Assembly (NCBI GenBank): GCA_022432975.1
Contig: CM039512.1
Span: 31,161,574 to 31,225,573 of the forward strand
Length of the DNA stretch: 64,000 nucleotides
Reading direction: 5' to 3'
Source of the DNA: Begonia masoniana
Taxonomy: Eukaryota > Streptophyta > Magnoliopsida > Cucurbitales > Begoniaceae
In this document: positions 1 through 12,449 of the stretch, one piece after another
Layout: each line of letters opens with the position of its first letter
Position numbering within the stretch: the stretch's first letter is position 1
Program-made: the position numbers and the translations under genes
Notes under the pieces: generated by a model
The model's input: only the letters and a program-made list of their open reading frames with translations
What the model was told of the DNA's origin: nothing
Databases searched by the model: none

Positions 1-686
1 ACAGACCGACTGCCCGGTGTGGTTACAGTCCAAACCTCGGTGTGATGCGATGCGATGAGATGATGACAACGTGTGTAGAGACCTGCATGTGTTAGGATTG
101 CATAAATAGTTTTCATGCTTCGCGTTTATTTTCCAGCACTTTACTTGCTAAGCTTCGAGTTTACGGTGTGTTCTGTGGTGTAGGTACTGCTGAGCTGGTG
201 GGTGTGTACCGAGAATCTGACTAGGAGTAGGTGGCAGTTGGTGGCGTGCGACCAGGGCCCTGGTTGATGACAGTGTTATGGCGACCCGACCCAGAAGGAG
301 CCGTAGCGTGATATTGTTGGGGAGTAGGACTTTTTGTCTTTTGTGGGAGTATTTGTATTGTTGTATATAGTCATAGTTAAAGGTGATATGTCACCCTATA
401 CTGTGGACTTTCTTCATTTTGGTCGATAGCATTTTCGTTCAGTTTTGATGACTGTTTGGAGATTTCGTAGACTAGATAGTTGTGTAGGAGTATTCTGGAT
501 TAGTTGGGATTTATTCGTTTGCAGGTACTTAGCATTTTGGGGGCGCTATTTTCAGGCGTTACTCTGCCGAAATTTTCGGGGAGGACGCCGTGGTGCTTAT
601 TGGTTAGGATTAAGGAAAATTAGTGAGTCGTTTAGCTCGGAGTAGTCCCTGTAGCGAATCGGGTTGTGATGACCCGGGGCGTTACA
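1..686 (+). repeat. 3' part of a Gypsy-type LTR, cut by the window edge
   Basis: The segment ends with gacccggggcgttaca, an LTR terminus of the ...TTACA type used by the other Gypsy elements here. A primer-binding-site-like word follows four bases later. The left end lies outside the window, so length and partner LTR are unknown. No convincing protein is encoded; the short open frame near 445-645 resembles no known family. Confidence 0.6.
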
Positions 687-690
687 GTTA

Positions 691-702
691 TGGTATTAGA
701 GC
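691..702 (+). promoter_or_regulatory. Primer-binding site (initiator tRNA-Met type, one mismatch)
   Basis: tggtattagagc matches the canonical plant PBS tggtatcagagc with one C-to-T change. It lies just after the LTR end at 686, which orients this element to the plus strand and marks the LTR as a 5' LTR. Confidence 0.6.
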
Positions 703-1083
703 AGTCCCTGTGCGCACCGGGAACCCGGGTGGGTTTTCGAGGCATTACAGACACCTAAGTTGACAATGATAGATAGTGATTGATAAAATCGATTTATATA
801 GATCATGAGTTATACATTTGGACATGTGATAATGCAACCTTGTAGAGTTAATATATAAGTATTGTGAAGATTGAGATATTGAAAGTGAACCTACCCCACT
901 TACGGGTTACTGTTGATTTTAATAACCTTTTGTTGTCGTATGACAAATTTTTTGTGAGGTGTGAAATTAAGTTGGTTCATATGTCATTTAAATATGAATA
1001 TGACTTTATTCAACGTGATTAGAATCTCGAATCAAGAGGAAAGTTTAATTATATAAATTTGGTTGTAATTTTACCTTGAAAAG
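703..1083. other. AT-rich retroelement internal remnant
   Basis: Lies between the PBS and the solo LTR insertion. No coding similarity was recognised. Its last five bases, aaaag at 1079-1083, are one copy of the TSD of the next element. Confidence 0.35.
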
Positions 1084-3573
1084 TGTAACGACCCTAATAC
1101 TGTACCCAATTTTCTCGTATTATTTTTGTTTTTTTCTTTCTTTCCTAATAGACCTTGAGCGGAACTTAAATCGAAATTGAAACCGTTGACATTGTTCTTT
1201 TTAAAACAAATCTTAAATCATTTAAATACAACAATTAAAACCATAAAAGAAACAATTAACAAAGAAAAACAAAGTAGGGGTAAAAACGTCATTCGACCAA
1301 AGAAGAAGAGGGGCGATTGATCGCCTGATGAAAAAAACATAGTGGCGATCGATCGCCATACTCCATGGATTTTTTTCCAGGGAGTGGTGACCAATCTTGG
1401 AGATCGATCACCACCTTAAGCGATCGATCGCCAAGTCCTCTGGAATCCAAATTTCCAGAGGGCTTACGCCCACCCTTTTCTTCCTTTCTTTATTTCCTTT
1501 CCCCTACATACAACATACACTTCATTTCTTTTATTCTATACAACATCTCAAACACTCTAACATTCTTCACAATTTCATAACACCAACTATACCTACATCA
1601 CAACCATAACCCAATACTCATACATCTCCCATAACCTCACTCAAAAACCGACTCGTGATGCATTTTAAAACAGAATACATTTTCACGAAAATGAACTGCG
1701 TGGATCCGTTTGAAAACTTAATAAAATCCCTATAAAACTTAAACTTCACCAAGCAGTTCATCAACGAATTAAAATAACGATTTAACAAAACATTTTATAA
1801 AACAAGTTTACCAAAACGTTTAAAGACATCAAAATATAAACATATCCACTATCCAGATTCCAAACATCCTATAATGTTCTATCTTTACAAATATTTTCCC
1901 TAAACAATTTCTATCCAAATAACCCAAAATACCTAATTACGTCCCCACAGGTCATGAAACGCCTCGACTGTGCCAGCACACTCCCGCGATCATTATTCTT
2001 CAACTGGACTCATGCTTCAGGAGGAGGAACGTCGTCCTCACCTGTCTCAAAATCACCTACACCATAGAAATAAAATGTGAGATTAAGGCTCAGTAAGTCT
2101 ACGTGAATGCAAGTGAATGCCATGCATGCGGATCATAAAACATGCTCCCTACCTTTTCGCTATTCATTTCATTTCATTACATATACATCACCGGGTCCTC
2201 ACTCTCAGTTGATAGGAGCGGCACATCAGGCGATTGGATAGCCCCTCGTATCTACCCGGGGGGAAAACATGCTCCTCTAGTAGCCATGTCTGAACCACCG
2301 CCACCGACGTGACCAGATTACATACATTCATACTTTTTCGTTATCCTTTTTCTTTTCATGAAAACATGCATAGAAATTCTTTTTTCGTGATTTTCATAAA
2401 CATGATGCGTGAACATGTGCAATGCTATAAACATAATCAAAGCATAAACAAACAACAAACTTAAACATACTACACTTAACTAAAACTAACTACCCAACCT
2501 AGGCGCCCAACACAACCTACATTCTCTAATTTCCCCGAACAACATAGAATCTTATGGTGTAGGCAAATCGGCTAAACAAGTCGCGAAGACTTACCTCGCG
2601 TCCGTTGCAATGCTAGCTCCGTCCACGAGCGTGGTTCTCCTAAGGCAATACACAACAATTATCATTAAAACGAGTTTAAACCGTTAAACGTCCAAATTTA
2701 ACAAAACCTTAACTAAGGAAATTTTCCTAAAATTCTAACTTAGCTCAATGAGGCATTTTACAGAGCAACTCACGCTCGTAAATTTCTAAACTCCATTGAT
2801 GGAGATTCTCAAGCTCCGAATATCCAGTTTTCAACCTAAACACCGTATACACTCTAGATTTCGTCCAATAACGTTTAATACGTTCAATATACTCACAAAT
2901 ACGGTAATCCTACCGATTTCTAACTTTAGACCACGTTTATCACAAAACCCTAAACAGAACCCTAACCGTTTGAATTTGTGAAAATCGAAAACTAAAGTTT
3001 GAAAACTATAGAACCTTACCTAGAGCGTCGATTGGAGAAGAAAACGTGAAGAACGGAGGACGAACGGAGGAGGAATCGATGTCGGAATGGGAGTCACCGT
3101 GAGAGAAATGTCGCCTGGAAGTTTTGCTAGAGAGAAGTCGTGAAAATGGTGAAGGAGAAGAGAGGTTTGTGATTTTTAATTAAACTTTCCCTTGGCAAAT
3201 TACCGTTTTGCCCTTCCTTTGTTTTTCTATTTGTTTCGTCTTTTGTTTTGTTAATTAGCTAACGATTCGATTTCTCCAAATTTCCTCATCTCACCATTAA
3301 CTCTCACTCATTACTAGGGTTCTATTAAAACTGTCCGTTCGCAAATCGGACCTCGTTTACTATTTTTACCAAATTATCCTTTATATTACGTTAAACGTAA
3401 TTCTCGTAAAATTAGCGTTAAACTCTTAAAATTCTCGAAATTTTCTCAAAATCCTTATTAATTATTAGGATTCTAATAACGATTTCTTTTCATAAAACAG
3501 ACTTGATTTGACATATTTACAAAAATATCATTTATATTAAAATATTTAAATTCTGAAAAAGTCGGGTGTTACA
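1084..3573 (-). mobile_element. Solo LTR, Gypsy type, minus orientation, TSD aaaag
   Basis: Runs from TGTAAC to GTTACA and is flanked by the direct repeat aaaag (1079-1083 and 3574-3578). No PBS, polypurine tract or coding region is inside, so this is a 2490-bp solo LTR. Orientation is inferred because 1970-2060 reads as the reverse complement of the gacaggtgaggaagacgtcc segment of the plus-strand LTRs at 39899 and 49732. GATCGATC-type palindromic words cluster at 1311-1435. Confidence 0.85.
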
Positions 3574-3578
3574 AAAAG

Positions 3579-4681
3579 TCATACTGGTAAGTTAATGATA
3601 TGATAGTGTTTTGGTTGTCACCCTAATAACTTTATTTTATATTAGTGTTAAAAGATTGAGAGCGTCATTTGACAAAGAAAACAAAAGACCTAGAAGTGAA
3701 AAGTTGAGTCATTGATCGGGTAGTTTCTGTATGTAATTTAATACAACTCCTACTATTCTACGACATATCAAGGAAAGACTTAATAATGAATTTAACGAAA
3801 TGTTTGGTCAGTTGAGTAATGTAATATGGGAAAGTTGAGTTGGTGCATTTATATTTTTCAAGGACAAAATTATGAGATCAAATGACATTGTTAATATAGT
3901 CAAATTTGAGATGGATTGTCATGGAACTGAATATAGTGGTATGATATGTGGTTGGACTTTGACTTATCTATAGTCTGGGACTGAACGTTAGAAACGTGCT
4001 AGATTATTCAAGATTGCATATTTTGGAGTGGACATTAGGAGACATTACGATGGATTTTGTTACCTTTGATGGGGATTGTGCACGAGCATTTTAATGTTGA
4101 AATTTTTATGAATTGTTGCTGACCAACATTTCATCTTGAGTGTGAAAAGTTTCTCTATTTAAATTGAGAAAGCTTTTGTTGAAGACATCATTTTGTTCGT
4201 GTTTCACTTATTGTTATATTTGATAAAAACTCCAAGTATATGTCTAAGTTTTGAACCCATGCTGGGGATTTTGGGCAATAAAATAGCTTGAATTTGACTT
4301 ATCACCTCACGACAAATGGATAAGCCAAGGGACACTTCACTCTTAAGAATATGTTGTGGATATGAGATTTGGGTCTTAGTTATAGTTTGTGAATCATTTA
4401 TCCCTTTTGGTTGGAATTGTTAAATACTCGGTGCAAAATTTGTGTTAGTATATGAATTTAATTGATCTTTATGAAAAAAAAAAGTGATGGAATCACTATC
4501 AGATGTCTATAAGGTGTGATTTAGACATCTCACAAGTAATCACCTGGAAGAATTACAGTAAAAGAGAAGTCACTTGAGAACTTGAATTAGAGAGGAAAAT
4601 AAAGTATCCCAATTTATTTAAGGATGTGCTTATGATTGATCCAAATTTAGAAAATGAAATTTCATTAAGTGGGGGAGAATG
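3579..4681 (+). other. 3' internal remnant of an LTR element ending in a polypurine tract
   Basis: AT-rich with no long open frame. It ends in a polypurine tract at about 4668-4681 (agtgggggagaat), directly before the LTR that starts at 4682. The frame just upstream reads briefly like a pol C-terminus, too short to assign to a family. Confidence 0.45.
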
Positions 4682-6292
4682 TGAAACTCACAAATTGATT
4701 TGGGGGAGAAAACGTCAGAGGACAATAAGGTAATTTCCCTTCCCTCATTAAATTACCACGTGTATAACTTTTCTCCCTCTTTTCATAAAACCATATTTTT
4801 GTTAAAATTTTTTCAAAATGCGGAGGGCTGCGCTCACAACAAAAGAAGAGAGGGAAGCAGAGGGAGAGAAACCCAAAAATTGACCGACGGCCAATTTGAT
4901 CGCCAATTCCAATTATTTTGATTTTAAACGATTCCTTGGGCATTACTCTTCAATATTTGTGAAACAATTTTGAGCGAAGAAAACGTTTCCTTTATCTCCA
5001 ACTCCATTGAAAGATCTTCTCTCGGTGATTTTCAGAGACGTTTGGAGGCTTCTGGCTCGACATTGGTGCTCGAAATTGATGAGTTGGAATCCTCCTTCCC
5101 CTTTGTGTTGTTTCGTAGCTAAAAAAAACAGCTAGGTTTTGAGCAAATGGTTTTTCTTCCTAGAATCAGCTGTTGAGACTCTCCTGAGGTTCGCTTAGAA
5201 GAAAAAAAAATTCAGTTTCTGCTGCTTTAATTGGAGAATTGAAAGGCTGGAAAAATTTCAGATTTGAAGTAAGAATCCAAAACCTTTTTATTTTGTTTTC
5301 TCTGTCATGTATGTGGAAGTTGGATTAAAGATTGGATTTTTTCTTGGCCTGGATTAATAAATCTCGGATTGTCTTATTCTGTTAGATTAATCGGGTGATA
5401 AAAGGAGGTTAGTGAATGGATTTTTTTTTAACCTAAAAATTCTATTTTATTTTGCTTAGGAACAACCTTACTAAATTATGAATCCTTGGATTATTGAGCT
5501 ATGAATTTGAATTCATTTGTTTTTGAACTAGTGTAAGTCACGCGAGGTAGGACTTTATTTTATTTTCAGTTAAGTATTATTTTTAATTCATTAATTAAAT
5601 TCATTTATTTAGCATAAAATATTCATTTAATTTTATACAATTGTTGTTTCAAACATTTATCAACTACATATTTTATCATTGATAAAAATTGTGTGGTTTT
5701 AACTAGAAGTAATAGGACAGCTGAAGAGCCGTGTCCTTGGGCGTAAAACTCTAAACCTGATTAGGGTAATTATGGCATGCGACTGCCTAATGTCGATGTT
5801 TTGGCCTATGACACAGTGTGCTCATAGTCCATGAGAGGCTTCATTTTCACCGGACATCTACTGAACTTGCATAACTGTATTTTTATTAAATTTATACATA
5901 ATATTTTATGACTGCTGGAAATAAACTTTACTTCTATTAAGTTTAGTCGACTCACCCCAAACGACTACTATTTTTTTCAGGATCAAATGAAGAGGAGTTC
6001 TAGTTATCAGCGAGGGAACAAGAATTTTTTGTAGGTTTCATCTTAAATTTTTAAGGTTAGAGACTTTTGAAAAATTGTAAGTCGTATGGTATTTTGTTAT
6101 TTTACTTCGACGTATATCATCTGGTGTCTCTTGTCGGACCTGTTTAATTTATATTTTGGACTCTGATTTTATATTCAATTATAAAAATTTTCCGCTGCAT
6201 TTCCTAAGTAAATAAGATTAAAAGTCAGACAGTTGACTTGATTTTCGAGTCGGTCGTCCTCGTTCTGTTGCGATCCTTTTTGGGGCGTGACA
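4682..6292 (+). repeat. 3' LTR of a truncated Gypsy-type element
   Basis: Begins TGAAACTCAC right after a polypurine tract and ends ggggcgtgaca. The 1611-bp length and TG...CA ends fit an LTR. No matching 5' LTR was found upstream, so the element is truncated. Its 3' half resembles 6820-7685. Confidence 0.6.
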
Positions 6293-7685
6293 GTATTCCA
6301 AAAGAGAAAAAATCACAATCTAATTTAATGTTTGCTTGGAACTAGAGAAAAAAAATATTACTTCAAAGAAAAGTGCTTATGGTAAGTTCCAGGTAGTATA
6401 AATTTCATGTTTGGATGTGGTTGAATTTGTTTAGAACATATAATCTTTTCTATCGTTCATCATACTGCACAGCAAGTATTTGACAAATTGACTCAACAAA
6501 AAAATGCAACCATGTAGATGTACGTAACTGCATGCGCTAGTGTCAACCATAGTGATTTCACAAAAAGGGAAGAACATTACATAGAGGCCTAGTTTTGGGC
6601 ATTTGAATTTTGAGCAGATCGTTCTTGGGTGGTTTCAAGGAATATTTCAGACTCAATTTAGACTTTCGACTCAAATGTTATGAGTCATTTTTAAAACCAA
6701 AACATTGAAGTTTTTTTTTTTTTTTTTTTTTTTTAAGTACAGAAGATACCATGATGTTAACAGAGAATTCCTTGTTAAGGCGCCGAGGTTTAGATAAAAA
6801 TTAGACTTAACCATTTTTTGATATTATTGAACTGTTTGGGTTACGAATTCTTTTTTGTAGACCCAATTGAAGAAGGATTTAATATTATAAATAGTATTAT
6901 ATAGTTTTTTGAACTTTAAATTAGTAATATTTACACAGAGTATTTTGAATTGAGCATACTCATTTAATTAAAATTCAATCATGTTGTTTTGTGAAAATGG
7001 ATCATAGGGATAGCGAAGCCCGTGTCTTCGGATTTCGAACTCCTAAACTTGATAAGAGTCATTATGGCTATTGCGATCGCCTAAGTATCGCCATTGTTTA
7101 TTTCTTGTTCTACTTACGGGATAGTGGGCTCGAAGGCCTCAAGTGGCTTTAATTTACTTGATATTATCTATGTGCAGCAAGAGCCTATCTTCAGTACATA
7201 CCATATTATAGTGGATTGTTTCGTTAAATTGTTCTTATGCACACTTTTCATTTAATTTAATTTTAATCATAGTATGCTCACTTATTTGTTTCTATTTAAT
7301 TACTGAATGTAAAATTATTTAGTTACTGAGTTTAGTTGACTCAGCTTAAACAACTTCTCACTATTAAAAAATATTCAAAGTGATCTTCAATTGTCAGCTC
7401 AATAGTAGATTTGAAGATTTCTTACTTTAACAGTTTATACCCTTGAGAGACTTATTTTATTTTATTTTGAGTGAGGCTTGCACTCTACTTTTCTTTCCAT
7501 GTCTATTTTATTGCTCGCAAAGTTTTGGACTTATTATTCATATTATCTTAATGCTACTAATGAATCTTTTATTTAAGTCTTCCACTGCCTTTTAATGAGA
7601 AATTAAAGTTAAGAGTCAGACGGTTTGGTCCATTTTGGGTCGGGTCATTCTCTGTTTATTCTCAAGTTCTCTATGGGGTGTGACA
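6293..7685 (+). repeat. Diverged second LTR of the same family (5' boundary unclear)
   Basis: About 6820-7685 aligns by eye with 5700-6292. Shared blocks are the 'gccgtgtc...aactc.taaac.tgat' region, 'gttgactca' and the closing ggggtgtgaca, all with substantial divergence. The first ~500 bases (6293-6800) include a T tract at about 6711-6734 and show nothing assignable. Confidence 0.45.
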
Positions 7686-8184
7686 CTTCATGATTCATTT
7701 TGATAAATATAGTAATTTTTATTATTACTAATAAGGAATAAAATCATGGTTAATCGGAGATCATGATATTGAATTTTAAATTAATTCTATTGACAATATT
7801 TATTAATCTAATTAATTTAATTTATCAGTGTTGAATTTTATTTATAAAATTTTCTTTAGTTTCATTTTCTATTTTAACTAAAATTTTGTATAGACAATGA
7901 ATTAAAATTCAGTCTAAACTCAAATCAAACCAGAATCTTAGGTTCGATTGAGGTTGGCTTCTTGGACCAAAATTTTTTGGTTTTGCTTACAAAGATAAAC
8001 GATCATGAATTGAACCAAACAATGAACATCTAGTATCCCTAACCTCTTCCCATTAGAAAATTACTGCATTTAATTTTTAAGAAAAATTCAATTTAAACCT
8101 GGAATTACGTGGTCATGGACAATTTAAATCTTAAACTATGTTTGGGCACAAATCAAATATTATACTATCTAAATGGAATAAATC
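7686..8184. other. AT-rich intergenic DNA
   Basis: No coding potential or known repeat was recognised. The last five bases, aaatc, are the left TSD of the following solo LTR. Confidence 0.4.
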
Positions 8185-10600
8185 TGTAACACCCGGATTT
8201 TTGAGTTATGGATTTTGTCTTTAGACCTCCGGTTCTTCGTCGTATAGTGTTTTAATTCGTAAAATATTGATTTAGACCCGTTTCGCGAATAGAAAGTTTT
8301 ATTGGAACCCCATGGATTTATTGGAAATTTTAGTGAATTAAGAAAATTGATGAGAAATCAAATCATAAGTTAATTAATGGGATTAAGTAAATGATTTATT
8401 AGGAAGGGCAATAAGGTAATTTTGTAGGTCAAATTTATTAAAAAACCTAAAACTCTCTTCTTTTCTCTCATTCTCACGAATCTTTCTCTTCTCGGCGGGA
8501 TACTTCTCCTCTCCACGATTTCTTCCTCCATTCTCTTCAACATTCAAAGTCTTAGGTAAGCCTTAAGTGTTTTGTTACGTTAGTCCTTATTTTAGGGAGT
8601 TTATTATTTCGTTAGAGTTGTTGATTGGAGTTGAGATTATTGAGTTTTAGTTGAAAATCGATGGAGTTGAATTTTAATACTCATTGATACATTTATTGCT
8701 ATTGAGGTAGCTATGATGCATTGATGGTGATTACTTGATAGATAGGGTTGATGTTGGTGGTTAGAAAGTTTAAATGCCATTGTTGTTAGTGAGATTAAGC
8801 TATGCACACTAGGTCTTCGATAAAATGCCCGAAAGAGAGAAATTGGAGATTTAGGAAACTTCCTTAACTAGGATTTTGCTAGTTTCGAATTTAGATTATT
8901 TAGGATTGATTTTTAACATCGAAATATGAAATGTTCTAGGTGAAGAGGGCATAAAGTGAAGGCACGACGTTGCTAAAGGAGCCCAGATAAATGAGTGTGT
9001 TAGGATGTCGGCCGTTAGAGCCCTACATCATGAGGATACTAGGAGTTTGGTATTTATGACTGTCTGATGAATATGGATTGTCGGGATTATGATATGATGA
9101 ATGTTGGATGACTTGTTTTTTATTGTATAGTGTTCTTACGTTCCTATGTGCATTCATGTTCACGCATCATGGTTTTTTCTAAAAGCACATGAAAACGTTT
9201 TATGCATATGATTTGAGTTAATATGATAAGACTATGAAATGTATGTAAATGGTTAGGCATGGGACGAGGTTAATTGCCATAATTTTTGTTCTTAAGATTA
9301 TGTGTACGGTTCGCGGATCCTCCCGCTGGTGGGGGCCGGACTGGCAGGAAGACTCGCGGATCCTCCTGTTAGTAGGGGCCGAGTTGACACTGCACGGTCA
9401 GTTCGCGAATCCCACTACTGTGTGGGCCGGACTGATCGTTACGGTTATTGTCCGAGAGGACCACAATCACAATTCCCTTGCCACTCCCTCGTGCCCCTTA
9501 ACCCAAGACAAGTGGAATTCGAAATAAGATTACGAACATAATTTTTTTTTACGATATATGCATACACGATCATTTACGTATATATTTACATTTCTTACTA
9601 AGCATTAGGCTTGTGGTTTAAACCTTTTGATGTAGGTGACGAATTTGAAGGTGATGACCTCAAACCTAACGATAAAGTTTAAGTCAAATTGCTGGATGGT
9701 GCTCATGGCGGGGTTTTGTGGCTGGGCGGCGTTTTGACCCGAGGGTGGTGCTCCTAGCATGATTTGGTATAGATTTATGATTTTGGAAGTATAAGAAGAA
9801 AATGTTTTTCATAGGATTTTCATATGATAGCAAGTATTAGGATGGTTGACGGTTTTCCTTTTGATTTTAAGATGAATTTATGACTAAGGGATTTTCACCC
9901 GTTTTGTCTTCCACTATGGTCTAAACGTTTTGTTCTCCTATGAATTTTAATGATGGATGGTATAGAAATTTAAGGTCTCATGTTTTGAACGGTTTAAAGT
10001 GATTTTTGGTTGGTGAATCTAGGAAATATTGTATAGAATAGTTGTATGTTTTAGACAAGGGAGAGAGATTTTTGCAGGTGAAAGTTTTTAGCCAGAGAGG
10101 GTGCCGATTGATCGGCCAAATGGGCGATCGATCGACACAACGTTATTTGACGAAAATGAAGAAACAGAGAGGATGCCGATCGATCAGCTGAAGTGGCGAT
10201 CGATCGGCAGTTGCTGTCTTCGAAATTTCAAGACCAGGGAGATGGCCGAACGATCGGCTGAATTGGCCGATCGATCGGCTGTGTACAAATAGGGTAGGGC
10301 GAACGATCAGCCCCTTATGTTTTCCCCTTCTGCCCCTTTTCTTTTCCTTAAAACCGATACTATCCTTTCCCTCACTTCCTCTTCAATTTCTACCAATATT
10401 TTGAGTTATTTCAAGGGATTTCAAATGAGTTTTCAAGTATGATTCTCAATCGCTTTTGAAAAGTTTTCTTCGAGTAGTTTTCTCTTATTATGTTAAAAAA
10501 AAAAAAGAAGAGAAACCCATAAATGAATTTGCAAGAATCAAGAATAGGATTATGATCACGAATATATAAGTCGCGGCCCGTTGAGTTTCTGGTCGTGACA
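8185..10600 (+). mobile_element. Solo LTR, Gypsy type, TSD aaatc
   Basis: Begins TGTAACACCCGG, ends ggtcgtgaca and is flanked by aaatc at 8180-8184 and 10601-10605. It is 2416 bp with no internal PBS or coding region. Plus orientation follows from a block near 9600 (gcattaggcttgtgg ... tgatgtaggtga) shared with the plus-strand LTR at 56421. GATCGATC-type words cluster at 10100-10282 near the 3' end. Confidence 0.85.
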
Positions 10601-10639
10601 AAATCAACCTTCATCACTACTCTCTATTAAATATACTTG

Positions 10640-11035
10640 CAGTCGATCGCATTTAAAAGATGGTGACCTTCGCGGTAGCTTAAGTTTAGGTGAGGTCTTC
10701 TTGGTTCTTACATGCGGTCTCACTCGTGTGAAACACTAGCAACTGCAGACAACCTATGTTCTCTCTCCAACAATTTTCTGCACGGTTCTTATTAATTCCG
10801 ATCTCCAATACCTAGTCTTCCATTGATTTTGTTCGCAACTTTGATCTCACACCATTTTTCAGTGATTTTGTCGTAATTATTGACAGCTGCATCAACCTAC
10901 CTATCGATTTATAAATCATTTTAATTTTGTAGTTTCGCTTTAATTTCGACCCATGTAAAAATGAGGGCAACCTCGCCTAAATGCGGGCTATCGTAAAGGT
11001 CGCCCACGTGCGAAACGCGATCACCTACACTTAAA
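10640..11035. repeat. Possible MITE-like inverted repeat
   Basis: The stretch around 10660-10697 (tggtgaccttcgcggtagc) matches imperfectly the reverse complement of about 10963-11000, and similarity extends some 20 bp outward. The spacing of about 390 bp suits a small non-autonomous DNA transposon. No TSD was confirmed. The surrounding 10606-11107 shows no gene. Confidence 0.3.
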
Positions 11036-11116
11036 ATGTGGTCAATCTCAAGTGTATTTAACAGAAAATAACAATGATGGTTTATTCGCTACATATAGTA
11101 CAAGGTTTATTTATAA

Positions 11117-11595
11117 GGGTTAAGTGCATAAAAAAGCTCGAACTATGGGAATAGGGCAAAAAAAAGCTCCAACTATAGAAAAGGCAAAATAAAGGTCTGC
11201 GGGGGACCGATTACCTCCCGCAGAGGGTGGGGCGGGTACCCGCCCCCTCACGCGGGTACCCGCCTCACGCGGGGGGTCACGCGGGTACCCGCCCCACCCC
11301 CCGCGTGAGGCGGGTAACCGCGTGAGAGGCGGGTACCCGTCCTAGCTACAGTGCACCCTTCTCTCTCTAGAATAACAGTCTGTCGTTCTTGCTTTGCTTC
11401 TCTTTCCATTTGTATTCTGAAACTGTAATTCTGTTCTTTCATAGAGCCTCCAAAATCAATCGAACCACCATGAGCTCATTTGGCAATGAAGCTAACCCGT
11501 TATCATCCAACACCATCTTCGTCCAAGTTGACCCATCAACCTTCCGAGCCACAGTGCAAAAACTAACCGGAGCCGGAGCATCGAACGACCCATTA
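11117..11595 (+). repeat. Left terminal inverted repeat of the MULE
   Basis: About 479 bp that matches the reverse complement of 12324-12724. It includes the outer AT-rich end, a very GC-rich block of repeated gggtaccc-type words at about 11220-11340, the VQ 5' leader and the first ~40 VQ codons. It is longer than the right arm because the GC-rich block contains extra copies. Confidence 0.75.
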
Positions 11596-11970
11596 CGACA
11601 AAAGCTTCCTTGCACTCTTTCGTCGCGAACCGCCATGGAAAAGATCCCTAAAAGAGCAGGATTAAAGCTACGTGAGCGAAGGCGCGCTAGCAAAAAGCTC
11701 GAACTTGACCTCAACACCACAGAAACAACCGACCCATCTCGCACCATCAGAGGGTTGGAGGGCTTCGGAAGTGATGGAATAATGGCGTCTCCTGTTTCAA
11801 CTCTGGAACTCTTGGCTCTTCGGAGTCCGAGGATGCCAACAACTCCTTATCAAGATGAAGAGAGAGCCATGGCGGAGAAGGGTTTCTACCTGCATCCAAC
11901 TCCACTTCCTACTCCATATGGAACAGAATCACCTGAGCTTTTGCCCCTGTTTCCGCTCCGTTCTCCATGA
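11470..11970 (+). CDS. VQ-motif protein (VQ11/VQ31-like), transposon-borne
   Basis: An uninterrupted single-exon frame of 166 residues starting MSSFGNEANP. Residues 25-34 (FRATVQKLTG) are a complete VQ motif, FxxxVQxLTG, which in plants binds WRKY transcription factors in the nucleus. The C-terminal half keeps the conserved FYLHPTP and PELLPLFPLRSP blocks of the VQ4/11/31-like group, and a basic stretch (LRERRRASKK) lies centrally. Most VQ genes lack introns, as here. The start was chosen because homology begins there; the frame is open upstream into the leader. The gene sits inside a Mutator-like element, its first ~40 codons are duplicated in inverted orientation at 12315-12449, and the same-strand HO1 gene follows. 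Whether it is expressed or a captured copy cannot be told from sequence. Confidence 0.8.
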   Translation: MSSFGNEANPLSSNTIFVQVDPSTFRATVQKLTGAGASNDPLRQKLPCTLSSRTAMEKIPKRAGLKLRERRRASKKLELDLNTTETTDPSRTIRGLEGFGSDGIMASPVSTLELLALRSPRMPTTPYQDEERAMAEKGFYLHPTPLPTPYGTESPELLPLFPLRSP

Positions 11971-12314
11971 GAGACCAACATCAAAGCTCCTTCTTCTTCT
12001 TCCTGCTTTCCTCTTATACGGCTTTCTAGTACAGTGAAAAATTGCAACTGCTTAACATAATCCATATTATACGGAATTTTCCATTCTTGCTTGCGGTTCA
12101 AAGCTTCAATTTACTCGCTAAGTTCATCCATTCATCGACGGAAGCCATGGCTTCACTGCTAAAATGTGAAACATATATATAATCGGCTCTGATTGCCATA
12201 AAATTTAAACAGAAAGTCATAGGAATTTCATTCGAAGCCCTGCTGATTGCTGTAAATTATTAAAGACTACCGAGTAATAAAAAAACATAACAATATACAG
12301 GCTAAAAGAAATCA

Positions 12315-12449
12315 TTAATTGATTAATGGGTTGTTCGATGCTCCGGCTCCGGTTAGTTTTTGCACTGTGGCTCGGAAGGTTGATGGGTCAACTTGGACGA
12401 AGATGGTGTTGGATGATAACGGGTTAGCTTCATTGCCGAATGAGCTCAT
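12315..12449 (-). pseudogene. Inverted truncated copy of the VQ gene N-terminus
   Basis: The minus strand repeats the first ~40 codons of the VQ protein, including the complete FRATVQKLTG motif, then leaves homology and stops. One substitution (D to N) follows the motif. It is part of the right inverted repeat and cannot make a full VQ protein. Confidence 0.75.

Noticed and set aside
11248..11442. Minus-strand Arg/Gly-rich frame upstream of VQ
   Set aside because: It covers the GC-rich inverted repeat and has no similarity to known proteins.
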